A stretch of DNA of 64,000 nucleotides from CBDBBY01 sp965205055 (GTDB taxonomy: Bacteria > Pseudomonadota > Alphaproteobacteria > Rhodobacterales > Rhodobacteraceae): positions 1,240,001 to 1,304,000 of the forward strand of contig OZ242030.1 of the NCBI GenBank assembly GCA_965205055.1. The letters are read 5' to 3'. Made by a program: the position numbers and the translations under genes. The stretch's first letter is position 1; each line of letters opens with the position of its first letter. Positions 25,701 through 35,548 of this stretch are shown here, in pieces. Below the pieces are notes generated by a model, which was not told where the DNA came from, did not search any database, and saw only the letters and a list, made by a program, of their open reading frames with translations.

Positions 25701-26582
25701 TTGAAAGACAATTCCGGTAGCGGCGGGGGCTATTTGGAGTACGTGGATGCCCACCTCGTCCCGGCGTCCGACGAGTTCCTTGTCGAAACGCATGAGCCAA
25801 AGAGGTTCAGGGCCGCGTACCATCATCACGCGTCGCTGGAGATAAATTTCCTGACAGGATGCGACTTGGTCTACTCGTTTTCCGGAACGCCCGTGACCGT
25901 TCCGCGGAGACGCATGACCGTTTTCTGGGGCGCGGTGCCGCACGGCGTTTCGGACGTGATCGGCACAGGCAGGATCGTGAATGTGTACGTTTCGCTGTTC
26001 CAGACGCTCAAATGGGGCCTTCCGAAGCAATTCACCGACAAGATCATCAGCGGCGCCGTGATTTCCGCCCTTCCGTCGAATCCCACGGATTCAGTCGTTC
26101 TGCCTCGATGGGCGACGGAATACCGGAACGGCGGCGCAACGTGGCGGAACCTGCTTCTCGGAGAAATTGAAATGCGGCTCCGTCGCCTTGCGCTCGAAGG
26201 CTACGTCGAGCTTCTTCCCGGAGTGGCGGAGACCGATCTGGACGTGTCGCGCGTCCCTTCGATGCGGTACATCGACATGATGCTGCGCTTCATCGCGGAC
26301 AATTACGCCAGCCCGATCACCGTGAAAGACGTCGCGGACCATGTGTCCCTCTCGCCGAGCTATGCGATGGCGCTGTTCCAGCGCACGATCGGCGTGCCGA
26401 TCAAGCGGCACATCACCCGCATACGGATCAGCCACGCGCAGATGCTGCTCGCGAATTCGAACCTGAAAATCCTCGGCGTGGCGATGGACAGCGGGTTTCG
26501 GTCGCTTTCCAGCTTTTACGACGCGTTCAAGCGATTGACGAACAAATCTCCGGCGGCGTTCAGGGCCGAGACGAGGGAGTAG
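25701..26582 (+). CDS. AraC-family transcriptional regulator
   Basis: The product is 293 residues from TTG 25701, chosen because GAGGGAG lies 9 bases upstream and no ATG sits at a suitable place. The N-terminal half is a cupin-like sensor: a His-rich RAAYHHHASLEINFLTGC strand pair, then TVFWGAVPHGVSD. The C-terminal ~100 residues hold two helix-turn-helix units, ITVKDVADHVSLSPSYAMALFQ and LKILGVAMDSGFRSLSSFYDAFK, with the family ending SPAAFRAE. It is divergent from the ABC transporter and upstream of GH4/GH2 genes, so it most likely activates sugar uptake and breakdown. Confidence 0.9.
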   Translation: MKDNSGSGGGYLEYVDAHLVPASDEFLVETHEPKRFRAAYHHHASLEINFLTGCDLVYSFSGTPVTVPRRRMTVFWGAVPHGVSDVIGTGRIVNVYVSLFQTLKWGLPKQFTDKIISGAVISALPSNPTDSVVLPRWATEYRNGGATWRNLLLGEIEMRLRRLALEGYVELLPGVAETDLDVSRVPSMRYIDMMLRFIADNYASPITVKDVADHVSLSPSYAMALFQRTIGVPIKRHITRIRISHAQMLLANSNLKILGVAMDSGFRSLSSFYDAFKRLTNKSPAAFRAETRE

Positions 26583-27078
26583 CCCGGAGTCGAGTCACCG
26601 CGTCTTGCGGCACCCTGCGGACGCGCACGCTTTCGGCGCCGGACCTGCACGCGTTCGCCAGCCTGTGCACGCCGTCGAGAATCATCACGCGCCCCATGTG
26701 GACGAACACTTCAAGCGGATAGCGCATCGAGGCCGCGTTGATCCTTTCGAATTCGGCAGCATGCGCCGCCGGATCTTCGAGCACCTGCCTCGGGGTCGCC
26801 GAATAGGGCGCGCCTGTCGCGTCCGGCCAGAGCGGGACTTCGAGATGCCATTCGAGCTCCGAGACCGGCATGTCCTCGACCGGCAGATCAAGCGCCCAGA
26901 GAGCCTCGACATCCCAGTCGATGGAATACCAGTATTTTTGAACGACCCGCGGATAGCTCTGCAAAACTCGACCCCGATCATGCAATAAAGTAGAAAATCG
27001 GATTCCAATGGCAATCAATCGGAAGACCGGGCGCAACGACGGAAATACCTTTCGCTCGCCCGGCTGTCGAGCGGCCAT
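26560..27078 (-). CDS. Hypothetical protein with ParB-like nuclease-fold segment
   Basis: A 172-residue frame, convergent with and overlapping the last 23 bases of the AraC gene. The convincing part starts near YPRVVQKYWYSIDWDVEAL and ends VFVHMGRVMILDGVHRLANA. That last block (strand, loop, then DG-x-HR-x-A) resembles the ligand loop of ParB/sulfiredoxin-like domains. The first 35 residues may be non-coding, since ATG 27078 has no ribosome binding site and lies only 32 bases from the divergent GH4 start. Function is unknown. Some proteins of this type sit in sugar gene clusters. Confidence 0.6.
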   Translation of the reverse strand: MAARQPGERKVFPSLRPVFRLIAIGIRFSTLLHDRGRVLQSYPRVVQKYWYSIDWDVEALWALDLPVEDMPVSELEWHLEVPLWPDATGAPYSATPRQVLEDPAAHAAEFERINAASMRYPLEVFVHMGRVMILDGVHRLANACRSGAESVRVRRVPQDAVTRLRATPSSRP

Positions 27079-27110
27079 GGCGGAATCAAATGGATGCGCA
27101 TAGGGGAACC

Positions 27111-28484
27111 ATGCCAGTGAACCCGAAGATAACCTTTATCGGAGCCGGTTCAACGGTGTTCATGAAGAACATCGTGTCCGACGTATTGCAATCCGAGGCC
27201 TTGCAGGACGCGCACATCGCGCTGATGGATATCGACGGCGGGCGTCTGGCCGACGCGCAAATCGTGGCGGAGAAGATCGTCGCCTCGCTCGGCGTCGGCG
27301 CGACGGTCTCGTCGCATTCGGACCGGCGCGAAGCACTCGACGGGGCGGATTTCGTCATCGTCGCGTTCCAGATCGGCGGATACGACCCTTGCACGCTCAC
27401 CGATTTCAACATTCCGAAAAAGTACGGACTCAGACAGACGATCGCGGACACCTCGGGCGTCGGAGGCATCATGCGCGCGCTGCGGACGGTGCCGCATCTT
27501 TGGAGCATTTGCGAAGACATGACCGATCTCTGCCCGGACGCCGTCCTGCTGCAGTACGTGAATCCGATGGCCATCAACACTTGGGCGATCGCGGAGCGGT
27601 ATCCCGCCATCCGGCAGGTCGGCCTGTGCCACTCGGTGCAGGGAACGGTCGCGGAGCTGGCGAACGATCTCGACATTCCGGCAAGCCGGATCCGCTACCG
27701 CTGCGCCGGAATAAACCACATGGCGTTCTATCTCTCCTTGGAGGAAATCCTTCCCGACGGCGGACGCCGCGACCTCTATCCTTTGCTTCGCGAGGGCTAT
27801 TCGGCAGGAAGGCTTCCGAAGCCGAACAGCCACAATCCGAGATGCCCCAATATCGTCAGATACGAAATGATGATGCGTCTGGGATACTTCGTGACGGAGA
27901 GCTCCGAGCATTTCGCCGAATACGTTCCCTGGTTCATCAAGCGCGACCGGCCGGACCTGATCGAGCGATTCAAGATTCCGCTGGATGAATATCTGGTGCG
28001 GAGCGAAGCGCAGATCCAGAAATGGAGGACTCAGGCGGAGCACTTCATGAATTCCGAGGTCGTCAAGGTCGAATCAAGCATGGAGTACGCCTCCATGATC
28101 ATGAATTCCGTCTGCACCGGCGCGCCTTCCGTAATCTACGGAAACGTGCCGAACTCCCAGCTGATTTCGTCGCTGCCGGAGGGCTGCGCCGTTGAAGTGC
28201 CGTGCCTGGTCGATCGCAACGGAATTCAGCCCGCGCGCGTCGGCTCGCTTCCTCCGCAGCTTACCGCGATCATCAGATCCAACGTCAACGTGCAGGAATT
28301 GACGGTCGCGGCGCTTGTCGAAGAGGATCGCGAGCATGTATACCATGCGGCCATGATGGATCCTCACGCGGCTGCCGAACTCGATCTGGACCAGATCTGG
28401 AAACTGACCGATGAGTTGATCGAGGCGCACGGCGATTGGATGCCCGGCTGGCTGCGAAGGCCGGGCGCTCGCAAAGCTGCCTGA
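27111..28484 (+). CDS. Glycoside hydrolase family 4 (alpha-galactosidase/glucosidase type)
   Basis: The protein is 457 residues from ATG 27111, where AGGGGA precedes at short spacing; other ATGs lie at 27090 and 27094. It begins with an NAD-binding motif, KITFIGAGSTVFMKN, near residue 6. FVIVAFQIGGYDP follows near residue 84, then VNPMAINTWAI. The GH4 metal-site segments are GLCHSVQGT (Cys and His) and RCAGINHMAFYL. Family chemistry: NAD+- and Mn2+-dependent oxidation-elimination cleavage of alpha- or beta-glycosides. MelA-like members act on alpha-galactosides or glucuronides. It is the first of four same-strand genes (GH4, halogenase, GH2, PhyH) beside a transporter operon. Confidence 0.9.
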   Translation: MPVNPKITFIGAGSTVFMKNIVSDVLQSEALQDAHIALMDIDGGRLADAQIVAEKIVASLGVGATVSSHSDRREALDGADFVIVAFQIGGYDPCTLTDFNIPKKYGLRQTIADTSGVGGIMRALRTVPHLWSICEDMTDLCPDAVLLQYVNPMAINTWAIAERYPAIRQVGLCHSVQGTVAELANDLDIPASRIRYRCAGINHMAFYLSLEEILPDGGRRDLYPLLREGYSAGRLPKPNSHNPRCPNIVRYEMMMRLGYFVTESSEHFAEYVPWFIKRDRPDLIERFKIPLDEYLVRSEAQIQKWRTQAEHFMNSEVVKVESSMEYASMIMNSVCTGAPSVIYGNVPNSQLISSLPEGCAVEVPCLVDRNGIQPARVGSLPPQLTAIIRSNVNVQELTVAALVEEDREHVYHAAMMDPHAAAELDLDQIWKLTDELIEAHGDWMPGWLRRPGARKAA

Positions 28485-28540
28485 CCGTTTCGGCGGAAAT
28501 TCATGAAGCGGGGTCCGAACCGAAGAGCAGACGGCGAAGC

Positions 28541-30085
28541 ATGACTGGCCCGCCATATCGAATCGCGGTCGTCGGAGGAGGCACGGCGGGCTGGATTTGC
28601 GCGCTTGCGCTGCAGGATGCCGCAGTCGATAGCAAACTCAATGTCGAAATAACCGTCATCGAATCGAGCGAGATCCCGACCATCGGCGTGGGCGAAGGCA
28701 CGACGGCGGCATTCAATTTCTTGCTGCGCGGATGTTCCTTGGATGAGCTGGAATTCATCCGCGAAACGGAAGCCACGATCAAGTTCGGAATCCGGCACAA
28801 GGACTGGCGCCGAAAGGGGCACTCGTACGACGGACCTATAGACGACCCCCGCATGCTCGCCGAAGCGCGCGGATCCGAGCCGCCGCTCTTCAATCTCTAC
28901 TGCCTGTCGAAAGGCAAATCGGTCACCTATCCACACCTGTTCACCTACCTGATAGAAAAGGAGCGCGCGCCCTATATTTCGCGCCCGGGAAAGAAGCCCT
29001 ACCCTTTAAGCCCGTTCGATTACGCCTACCATTTCGATCAAGCGCTGGTGGGGAGGTATCTCCGGTCGAAGGCCAAAGGCATCGACCGGCTTGATGCCAC
29101 GGTGGCGGACGCCGAACTCGACGGCGAAACCGGCGATATTCGAACGCTAGTCTTCAGCGACGGACACAAGAAGTCGTTCGATTTCTTTTTCGACTGCACT
29201 GGATTCCGCAGAGCTCTGATTTGCGGAAAGTTGAATTCGAAATGGATTTCCTACGCCGACGCGCTGCCGGTGAATCGAGCGATGCCGTTCTGGCTTGAGC
29301 ATTCGGAAAACTCTGAACTCCCTCCGTATACGCTCGCTTGGGCGCAAGGCTCGGGCTGGATGTGGCAAATCCCGACCCAGCGAAGGATGGGCTGCGGATA
29401 TGTCTATTCGGATGACTTCCTATCTCCGGATCAAGCGCAGGCGGAAATCGAATCCGTTCTCGGTTTCAAAATCGAACCGAGAGCCGATATCCGGATCAAT
29501 TCGGGTCGCGTCGAAACCGCTTGGATCCGCAACTGCGTGGCCTTGGGGCTGGCGCAGAGCTTTTTTGAGCCGCTCGAAGCCACTTCCGTTCACGGAATCA
29601 TCATCCAAACAATGCTGTTCGTCGGCTGGCAGTTTAAAAGCCTTGTGAATGGCGGAGAAATAGACCGAGACCACTACAACAGCAATGTTGCGCTGCAGGT
29701 CGACGATTTCATGAAATTCATCAATACCCACTACGTCAGCAACAGGACCGACACGCCGTTCTGGCGCCATGTGAAGGAGAATTGCATCGCCGACGAAGTC
29801 AAATCAAAGCTCGAATTGTGGTCGACGCGAGTGCCGTTCAACAAGGACTTCAACGAGCTCCCCGGCAATCTTCCCCATGTGCAGGCGGAATTGTATTTTC
29901 CGGTTCTCGACGGGCTGGGACTTCTCAACAAGAGCGAGGCGAAAAAGATGATGGACGCCATTCCTCGCGAGCGAGCTAAGGCGCGAAGGCAAGCGGAGAA
30001 TTTCAGCCGGGAATTCAGGATCGCCGCTTCCAAGGCGGACGGACATCGCAAGTTTCTGCGCGGCTTGCAGGACAAGGCTCATTGA
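28541..30085 (+). CDS. Flavin-dependent (tryptophan-type) halogenase family protein
   Basis: This 514-residue protein starts at ATG 28541. It has the FAD motif IAVVGGGTAGW at residues 7-17, the PTIGVGEGTT block, and a Lys in the EATIKFGIRHKDW segment (Lys81) at the position of the catalytic lysine of PrnA-type enzymes. It also has the halogenase signature WxWxIP (Trp273-Met-Trp275-Gln-Ile-Pro) and SFFEPLEATSVHG near residue 350. All key residues of the family are present. Known members chlorinate or brominate tryptophan or other aromatics with a separate flavin reductase. Many relatives lie beside glycosidase genes with no known substrate, as here, so the substrate is open. Confidence 0.9.
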   Translation: MTGPPYRIAVVGGGTAGWICALALQDAAVDSKLNVEITVIESSEIPTIGVGEGTTAAFNFLLRGCSLDELEFIRETEATIKFGIRHKDWRRKGHSYDGPIDDPRMLAEARGSEPPLFNLYCLSKGKSVTYPHLFTYLIEKERAPYISRPGKKPYPLSPFDYAYHFDQALVGRYLRSKAKGIDRLDATVADAELDGETGDIRTLVFSDGHKKSFDFFFDCTGFRRALICGKLNSKWISYADALPVNRAMPFWLEHSENSELPPYTLAWAQGSGWMWQIPTQRRMGCGYVYSDDFLSPDQAQAEIESVLGFKIEPRADIRINSGRVETAWIRNCVALGLAQSFFEPLEATSVHGIIIQTMLFVGWQFKSLVNGGEIDRDHYNSNVALQVDDFMKFINTHYVSNRTDTPFWRHVKENCIADEVKSKLELWSTRVPFNKDFNELPGNLPHVQAELYFPVLDGLGLLNKSEAKKMMDAIPRERAKARRQAENFSREFRIAASKADGHRKFLRGLQDKAH

Positions 30086-30199
30086 GGCCGGATGCCTCGC
30101 CGGCTCGCAGAACGATGCCGCAGAAGCGCTTGGCATGAGTCGACGGCTTCAAACGGAAGCAACCGGACTTGACGGGCCATTTCGGGAGCTTGGGCACCG

Positions 30200-32473
30200 A
30201 TGCAGACACTCGCAACCTTCAACGCCGGATGGACATTCCACAATCATGACGATCAACGCCTCGCGGCAGAGAAAGTCGACGGCACAATCGTTCGCCTTCC
30301 GCACAACGCCGTCGATCTTCCGTTGCGATATCCGGACGAAACCAGCTACCAGCACGGTTTCTGCTACCAGAATACCGTCACTTTCGTCCCCGAATTCGAA
30401 GGCCGCCGAGTCTCGCTTGTGTTCGACGGCGCGATGGCGAACTCGCGCGTGTTCCTCAACGGGCGACTCGTCGCTTCGCACTTGGACGGATATACGCCTT
30501 TCGAAGCGGATCTGACCGGCGGGCTCCTGAAGGGCGACAATCTCGTCTCCGTCTTCGTGGATGGCAGCGAAAATCCGAACATCCCGCCGTTCGGAGGCCA
30601 GATCGATTATCTGACCTATGCCGGAATTTACCGCGACGTCTGGCTCAAATTGTCGGACCGCATTTCGATAGAGCGGATCAAGATCGAAACGGCCGACATT
30701 TTTTCGGACTTGAAGACCGCGAAAGTGGCATGCGAAATCAGAAACGCCGACTTGCTTGACGACAATGCGACGTTGAGTGCCCGCTTGCTGGACAGCGAAG
30801 GCGCGGAGATCGCGAGCGCGAAAGTTCCTGCGGTACGCAGCGGTCTGAAATTGGCTTTCAACGAACTTGAAGGGATCCAGCTCTGGGACTTGTCGACTCC
30901 GGTGCTTTACGAGATCGAAGTCCGGCTGAAGCATTCGGAAGGAGTGGATGTCTGTCGCGACGCGTTCGGGTTCCGCCATGCCGAGTTCCGGCCGGACGGG
31001 TTTTTTCTGAACGGCCGAAAGCTCAAGATCCTTGGGCTGAATCGTCATCAATCCTACCCGTACGTCGGCTATGCGATGGGAAAACGGGCGCAGGAGCGGG
31101 ACGCGGAAATCCTGAAGCACGACCTGAAATGCAACTTGGTGCGCACTTCCCATTACCCGCAATCGCGATGGTTCCTCGACCATTGCGACAGGATCGGCCT
31201 GCTGGTCTTTGAGGAAATTCCCGGATGGCAGCACATCGGCGACGAGAACTGGAAGCGCGAGTCCATCAAGAACGTGGACAGGATGATCCGGCGCGACTGG
31301 AACCGGCCATCAATCATCTTGTGGGGAGTCAGGATAAATGAATCAGCCGACGACAGCGATTTCTATGCTCGGACCAATGCTCTGGCGAGAGAGCTGGACC
31401 CGACCCGACAAACGGCCGGAGTGCGGAATTTCGTAAACAGCGAGTTGCTGGAAGACGTCTACACGATGAACGATTTCGTTCTCGGCGACCAGGAATTCCC
31501 GTGGATCAACCGGCCGAAAACGGCCCTGCGGAGTCGTGCCGAGGTTACGGGCCTGACGCGCCCCGCGCCCTACATGGTCACTGAATTCAACGGTCACACG
31601 CATCCGGCGAAGCGGCAGGATCCTGAGCAGCACCTCGTTTCCCACGCAATTCGATACTTGGAGGTGTTGAATCATGCCTACGGAGATCCGGAAATCGCCG
31701 GCTGCATTGGCTGGTGCATGTGCGACTACAACACGCACAAGGATTTCGGCGCCGGCGACCGGATTTGCCATCACGGGGTTATGGACATGTTTCGCACGCC
31801 GAAGTGGGCTGCGCACGTCTATGCGAGCCAATGCGACCCTTCGGAAAGCATCGTGCTGGAACCCGCGACCTGCTGGGCCAGAGGCGAGCGGCGAGTCGGA
31901 GGCGTGCTTCCGCTCCTGGTCCTGACCAACTGCGATGAAGTCGAACTGCGATACGGCGACGAATTCGCCGTGCGGGCAACGCCCGACAAGACGACCTATC
32001 CGCATTTGCCGAGACCGCCGGTGGTCTTCACGCGGGATCATTTCACCCGTTCGGAACTCGGTCGCTGGGGTATGAAATGGATGTCCGGGACGATCAACGG
32101 ATATGTGGACGGGCGCCTTGCGAAGACTGTTCAATTCGCGGCCGATCCGTTGCCCGCCAAACTCGATGTAACGCACGACCACGACGAAATCTTGTCGGAT
32201 GAGAGCGATCAAGTTCGATTCGTCGTTCGCGCGCACGATCAATGCGGCAACCTGTTGCCTTTCATTTCGGATCCGGTCCGCATTCGCGTTTACGGAGCCG
32301 GCCGCCTTATCGGGCCTGACACTCTGGTTTTCGACGGCGGCGTCGCGGGATTCTGGATCGAATCCGTCGGCTCGGAGGGAACGGTGGATGTCACGGTCAG
32401 TTCCCCGCGATTCGAACCGGCGCACTCGCAGTTGGCGGCGGTTGGGACGAATGCATCGGCCAAGACAGCATAA
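30200..32473 (+). CDS. Glycoside hydrolase family 2 (beta-galactosidase/glucuronidase type)
   Basis: The protein has 757 residues from ATG 30200, with GGGAG 11 bases upstream. The N-terminal jelly-roll domain includes AVDLPLRYPDETSYQHG and FDGAMANSRVFLNGRLV. An immunoglobulin-like domain and the TIM barrel follow. The proposed acid/base is Glu381 in WGVRINESAD and the nucleophile Glu462 in MVTEFNGH. LGLNRHQSYPYVG fits the substrate-loop motif. C-terminal beta domains follow. No signal peptide is seen, so it is probably cytoplasmic and acts on imported oligosaccharide. A decayed copy of its 3' end lies at 35825-36049. Confidence 0.92.
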   Translation: MQTLATFNAGWTFHNHDDQRLAAEKVDGTIVRLPHNAVDLPLRYPDETSYQHGFCYQNTVTFVPEFEGRRVSLVFDGAMANSRVFLNGRLVASHLDGYTPFEADLTGGLLKGDNLVSVFVDGSENPNIPPFGGQIDYLTYAGIYRDVWLKLSDRISIERIKIETADIFSDLKTAKVACEIRNADLLDDNATLSARLLDSEGAEIASAKVPAVRSGLKLAFNELEGIQLWDLSTPVLYEIEVRLKHSEGVDVCRDAFGFRHAEFRPDGFFLNGRKLKILGLNRHQSYPYVGYAMGKRAQERDAEILKHDLKCNLVRTSHYPQSRWFLDHCDRIGLLVFEEIPGWQHIGDENWKRESIKNVDRMIRRDWNRPSIILWGVRINESADDSDFYARTNALARELDPTRQTAGVRNFVNSELLEDVYTMNDFVLGDQEFPWINRPKTALRSRAEVTGLTRPAPYMVTEFNGHTHPAKRQDPEQHLVSHAIRYLEVLNHAYGDPEIAGCIGWCMCDYNTHKDFGAGDRICHHGVMDMFRTPKWAAHVYASQCDPSESIVLEPATCWARGERRVGGVLPLLVLTNCDEVELRYGDEFAVRATPDKTTYPHLPRPPVVFTRDHFTRSELGRWGMKWMSGTINGYVDGRLAKTVQFAADPLPAKLDVTHDHDEILSDESDQVRFVVRAHDQCGNLLPFISDPVRIRVYGAGRLIGPDTLVFDGGVAGFWIESVGSEGTVDVTVSSPRFEPAHSQLAAVGTNASAKTA

Positions 32474-32560
32474 TCGGCGCGCTCCAAACCGATTTCGATC
32501 AATCAAGCGGGCGATCACGCAGCGGCTATGGATTCGACACAGCGAAGGAAGGCAAGGCAA

Positions 32561-33406
32561 ATGTTGGGCAGCGGCGAGAATTGCTCGGATCTCGAACGAT
32601 ATCTGTTCGATCTGAATGGCTACCTGATTCTCAAGAACGCGCTCTCACCGGAAGAGGTCGCCGAATGCAACGCCGTTCTGGATGAATTGCAAGATTCCAA
32701 GCCGGGAGAGTGGCGCGGCTATGTCCACGGGCATAACTTCACAGGCGAGCATGAAGGATTGAACCTTCAGCAGATCTACGAGGCTGGTCCGGCATTCGAG
32801 CGGCTTATCGATCACCCGTCGTGGATCCGGAAAGCCATTCACTTCATCGGCTCGGATTCCGGCAATTTCGATGGGAACCACGGACCGTGCTTCATCGACG
32901 AGAATTTCGCGTCGATTCGCGGCCCGGGCCAAGCAATCGGCTTGCATTCCGGCGGACAATGCCGAGTCACCCGATGCCAATTCCGATACCATGATGGCAG
33001 CTTCCACTGCGGACAGATCAATATCCTCATGGCATTCAACGATATTGGCCCGAGGGACGGCGCGACCATGGTCATTCCCGGAAGCCACAAGTCGAACATC
33101 ATGCACCCGGAGTTCGACGCGACCAGAATGTCGACAGTGGCGACATCAGCGGACGGCGTTACCGCGGCCATCGAAGTTCATCTCAAGGCCGGTGATGCGC
33201 TACTATTCGTCGATGCGATCATGCATGGGTCGGCCGCCCGCATTAATCCCGGCCAGCGCCGGATGGCGGTCTATCGATACGGGCCGTCTTGGGGATTTTT
33301 CCGGCACAATTACCGGCCGAGCGAAGCGCTTTTGAACCGCCTGACCCCGACGCAACGCCAAATCGTAATGCCCCACGAGCCGCCGCAGTTTCCACCTGAT
33401 GGCTGA
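32561..33406 (+). CDS. Phytanoyl-CoA dioxygenase-family protein
   Basis: The product is 281 residues from ATG 32561, where AAGGCAAGG precedes; an ATG at 32528 would add 11 residues. The start at 32561 is also where similarity to the pseudogene at 36139 begins. It has the PhyH opening LERYLFDLNGYLILKNALSPEEV. The double-stranded beta-helix core carries GLHSGGQ and INILMAFNDIGPRDGATMVIPGSHKSN, and DAIMHGSAARINPGQRRMAVYRY is the distal His/Arg segment. Fe(II)/2-oxoglutarate-dependent hydroxylation is the family chemistry. The usual H-x-D pair is not clean; His in GLHSGG and a distal His in MHGSA are candidates. It follows GH2 by 87 bases. Confidence 0.85.
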   Translation: MLGSGENCSDLERYLFDLNGYLILKNALSPEEVAECNAVLDELQDSKPGEWRGYVHGHNFTGEHEGLNLQQIYEAGPAFERLIDHPSWIRKAIHFIGSDSGNFDGNHGPCFIDENFASIRGPGQAIGLHSGGQCRVTRCQFRYHDGSFHCGQINILMAFNDIGPRDGATMVIPGSHKSNIMHPEFDATRMSTVATSADGVTAAIEVHLKAGDALLFVDAIMHGSAARINPGQRRMAVYRYGPSWGFFRHNYRPSEALLNRLTPTQRQIVMPHEPPQFPPDG

Positions 33407-34162
33407 TCAAATCTGTGCGGATCCACCTATCAAGTAGTCGTACATCCTTTGAGAAGGTCGCAATTCAAAGCCTGACAGACAGCCTGCCGCCGACGGTCCT
33501 GACCGAGGAAATTGCGTCAAGGGGCGAGGTCAAGGATTTGAATTTTAATTTCTGCCGTGCAGGGTTGGCACATGTTTCAGGTTGAGCAACAGCGGGACCC
33601 GAGCGCGTCGACTCGTCCCTGCAGGCCACACCGCCCGAAGGCGACCAGCTCAATCCAATACTCCCTCGCTCCTGATCTGCACCGGCATTCAAAAGCGAAC
33701 GTAAAAGTATTCTACATTCTATCTGCCTTGCATTTCTTCCCCTAAGCGAGCTCCAGACTCCGCGCCGATAGTCTCCGCACACTAAGCTAATGGTCGGTTC
33801 AACACACTAGAGTCCATTAGACGCTTGTTGTATCCGGAGCGGCGACTGAGATTCAATCAAGCGGATTGCCAAGCCGCTCCTGGAATTCATTGAACCGTAC
33901 AACCGGAGAGAAGCGAAGACTTGAAACTGAGAGGCAAGTTCCGCGTACCGCGTCGTCTCCCGCCAAAAAGGGAACTATCCGACTAAAAAATGCCGTCAGG
34001 CTCTCCCGCCAACCTTACAAGATCAGATGAACGACACTCTCCGACCGAGACTCATAAATCCTAGCGCAAGTGGTGGAAATCACGTAATTCCTTTGCACTG
34101 CTACTAACCTATTGGTCCAGCATTGTTCAACCACATTAATGATTTTTCAAATTATAAAATAC
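33407..34162. other. Non-coding stretch with a diverged IS5-like element
   Basis: This 756-bp region has no convincing gene. Short frames near 33465-33782 lack ribosome binding sites or recognisable products. From about 33791 to 33960 the sequence follows the 205-bp element of CRISPR repeat 23 in order. Shared blocks are TTCAACACAC, AGAGTCC, AAGCGGATTG/AGGCGGATTG and GAATTCATTGAAC. The left edge sits after CTAA, fitting a YTAR target. Base composition changes to AT-rich after about 34040. Confidence 0.55.
33791..33960. repeat. Diverged copy of the CRISPR-inserted 205-bp element
   Basis: It begins TGGTCGGTTCAACACACTAG, against TGGCACCTTCAACACACAAG in the array copy. The right boundary is lost. 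Non-coding. It supports the view that the array insert is a member of a genomic MITE family rather than captured spacer DNA. Confidence 0.6.
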
Positions 34163-34780
34163 TTATGGATAAAAAATTCTAACAGAAATTACTTCAGCAA
34201 CTTTAAGACTAACATACAGCTTTTTTTCCTCTGATGCTTTATAATCGATTGCTTCGTATTTCAATGTAATTTTTAAAACTTTTGTTTTCAAATCGCGATA
34301 TCCGCTAGCGTAAGGATCAATTTTCACATACTCATCATTCAGATGCATTCCTACAGGAAAACCAATATATACTTTTCCGTTCGCCATCGACAATTCGACA
34401 AGTTCAACCTCGAGAAGCGATTCCCTGACCGCTAAAAATAATTGATCTCCTCGATTTTTCGCTTCTTCTTTCGAATGAAAATCAGCATTAGAGAAAAAAT
34501 TCAATGCGATTGGTAACACCCCTCCCAGCACCAATGCCAATATGCTTTCCAACTCGAATCCGATTGGAACTACGAATTTCCTTATAAATTCAACCGCCAT
34601 CGACCCATTCACTGTCGATAAAATGAGATTTGAAACAATCAATAAAATTATGCCAAAAAATGCAGATTTGAAGAAGAGTCGGTATCCTGAATCAGAAATT
34701 GTCTTGAAGTTAGTAAAATTCCAAGACGACAAAAACACGTATCCACCAATTAGCGGCATTAGCAATAGCGTCAAGTTCAT
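34163..34780 (-). CDS. AT-rich hypothetical membrane protein
   Basis: This 205-residue protein starts at ATG 34780 with AGGAG 9 bases upstream. Three hydrophobic segments are visible: residues 1-20 (LTLLLMPLIGGYVFLSSW), about 38-56 (SAFFGIILLIVSNLIL) and about 70-95. A soluble strand-rich domain follows (LFLAVRESLLEVELVELSM, KVYIGFPVGMHL, KLYVSLKVAEVISV). I do not recognise the family. The codon use and base composition are much more AT-rich than surrounding genes, which suggests recent transfer. A dispersed repeat begins 100 bases upstream. Confidence 0.75.
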   Translation of the reverse strand: MNLTLLLMPLIGGYVFLSSWNFTNFKTISDSGYRLFFKSAFFGIILLIVSNLILSTVNGSMAVEFIRKFVVPIGFELESILALVLGGVLPIALNFFSNADFHSKEEAKNRGDQLFLAVRESLLEVELVELSMANGKVYIGFPVGMHLNDEYVKIDPYASGYRDLKTKVLKITLKYEAIDYKASEEKKLYVSLKVAEVISVRIFYP

Positions 34781-35548
34781 TGCAAAAGCACTCCTTTAGT
34801 CTTCAATTTGCGCTTCGTAAAATTTATGAATAGAGCGACTACTATTTGATCGATAAATGTATCGATGTCTAGCAAAAAACCCACATGATCGGCCATTGGC
34901 CGCCCGCCCCCGACCATGAAACGGGCTCCGGGGCGTCGTTGCGCTCCGGGTGGCAATTTCCTTCCGGATCATGGATGATGCCCGGCGGAAGCAGGCAAAG
35001 TGGACGTCTTATTTTCGGTGACTCGGTTCCCGCTCAAAAAACTGTCCCGGACGCGGCGGCATCGAGCCCCCGTTTGTACCCGGCCTCCAGGCCGTGGACG
35101 CACGCCAAATCGACCCGCACCCGCTCGCCGGCTGCGTGGCGGCATTCCGCAGCGTCCCCGCTTCCACCATCGACTCCGGCATTCGGCATGCCCGACCGAA
35201 CCTGCGGACTTATCGGCACACAACAGATGAAGGACCACGGCAACGAGCATCCGGCCGCCGGACAGGCGGCGACACAACCGGCCTGACGCAAGCCGCGCCC
35301 TCCGCCACAGGATCGCCAGCGGGCCACAACGGGGGCCGCCCGCAAACGCCATCCCGGCGCCGGAGAGCGCAAGCCCGCAGACGCCGTTCATCCCCGGCAC
35401 AGCTGGGGAACGGATGAAGTGTGCCCGAGCGTAGAGATGTTTCACGCCAAATATGATGATAGCATCGATTAAAATTATCAGCTACAGCATCGTATCTGAG
35501 TCATTAATCACCCTGTTGCTTGTAGTGCATCTTTCTCAATTAGAGCGT
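34781..35548. other. Non-coding region containing repeat copy B
   Basis: Apart from dispersed repeat copy B (34881-35118) I see no feature. The GC-rich part to about 35420 gives long spurious frames in several phases, none with a recognisable product. After 35440 composition drops sharply to AT-rich. Confidence 0.5.
34881..35118 (+). repeat. Dispersed ~240-bp repeat, copy B
   Basis: Starts CCACATGATCGGCC, contains GGCAAAGTGGACGTC and TTTTCGGTGACTCGG, and ends AAATCGACCCGC. It is closely similar to copy C (40971-41206) and to copy A in reverse. The B and C pair bracket the AT-rich and defence-like interval 35.1-41.0 kb in direct orientation. Confidence 0.75.
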
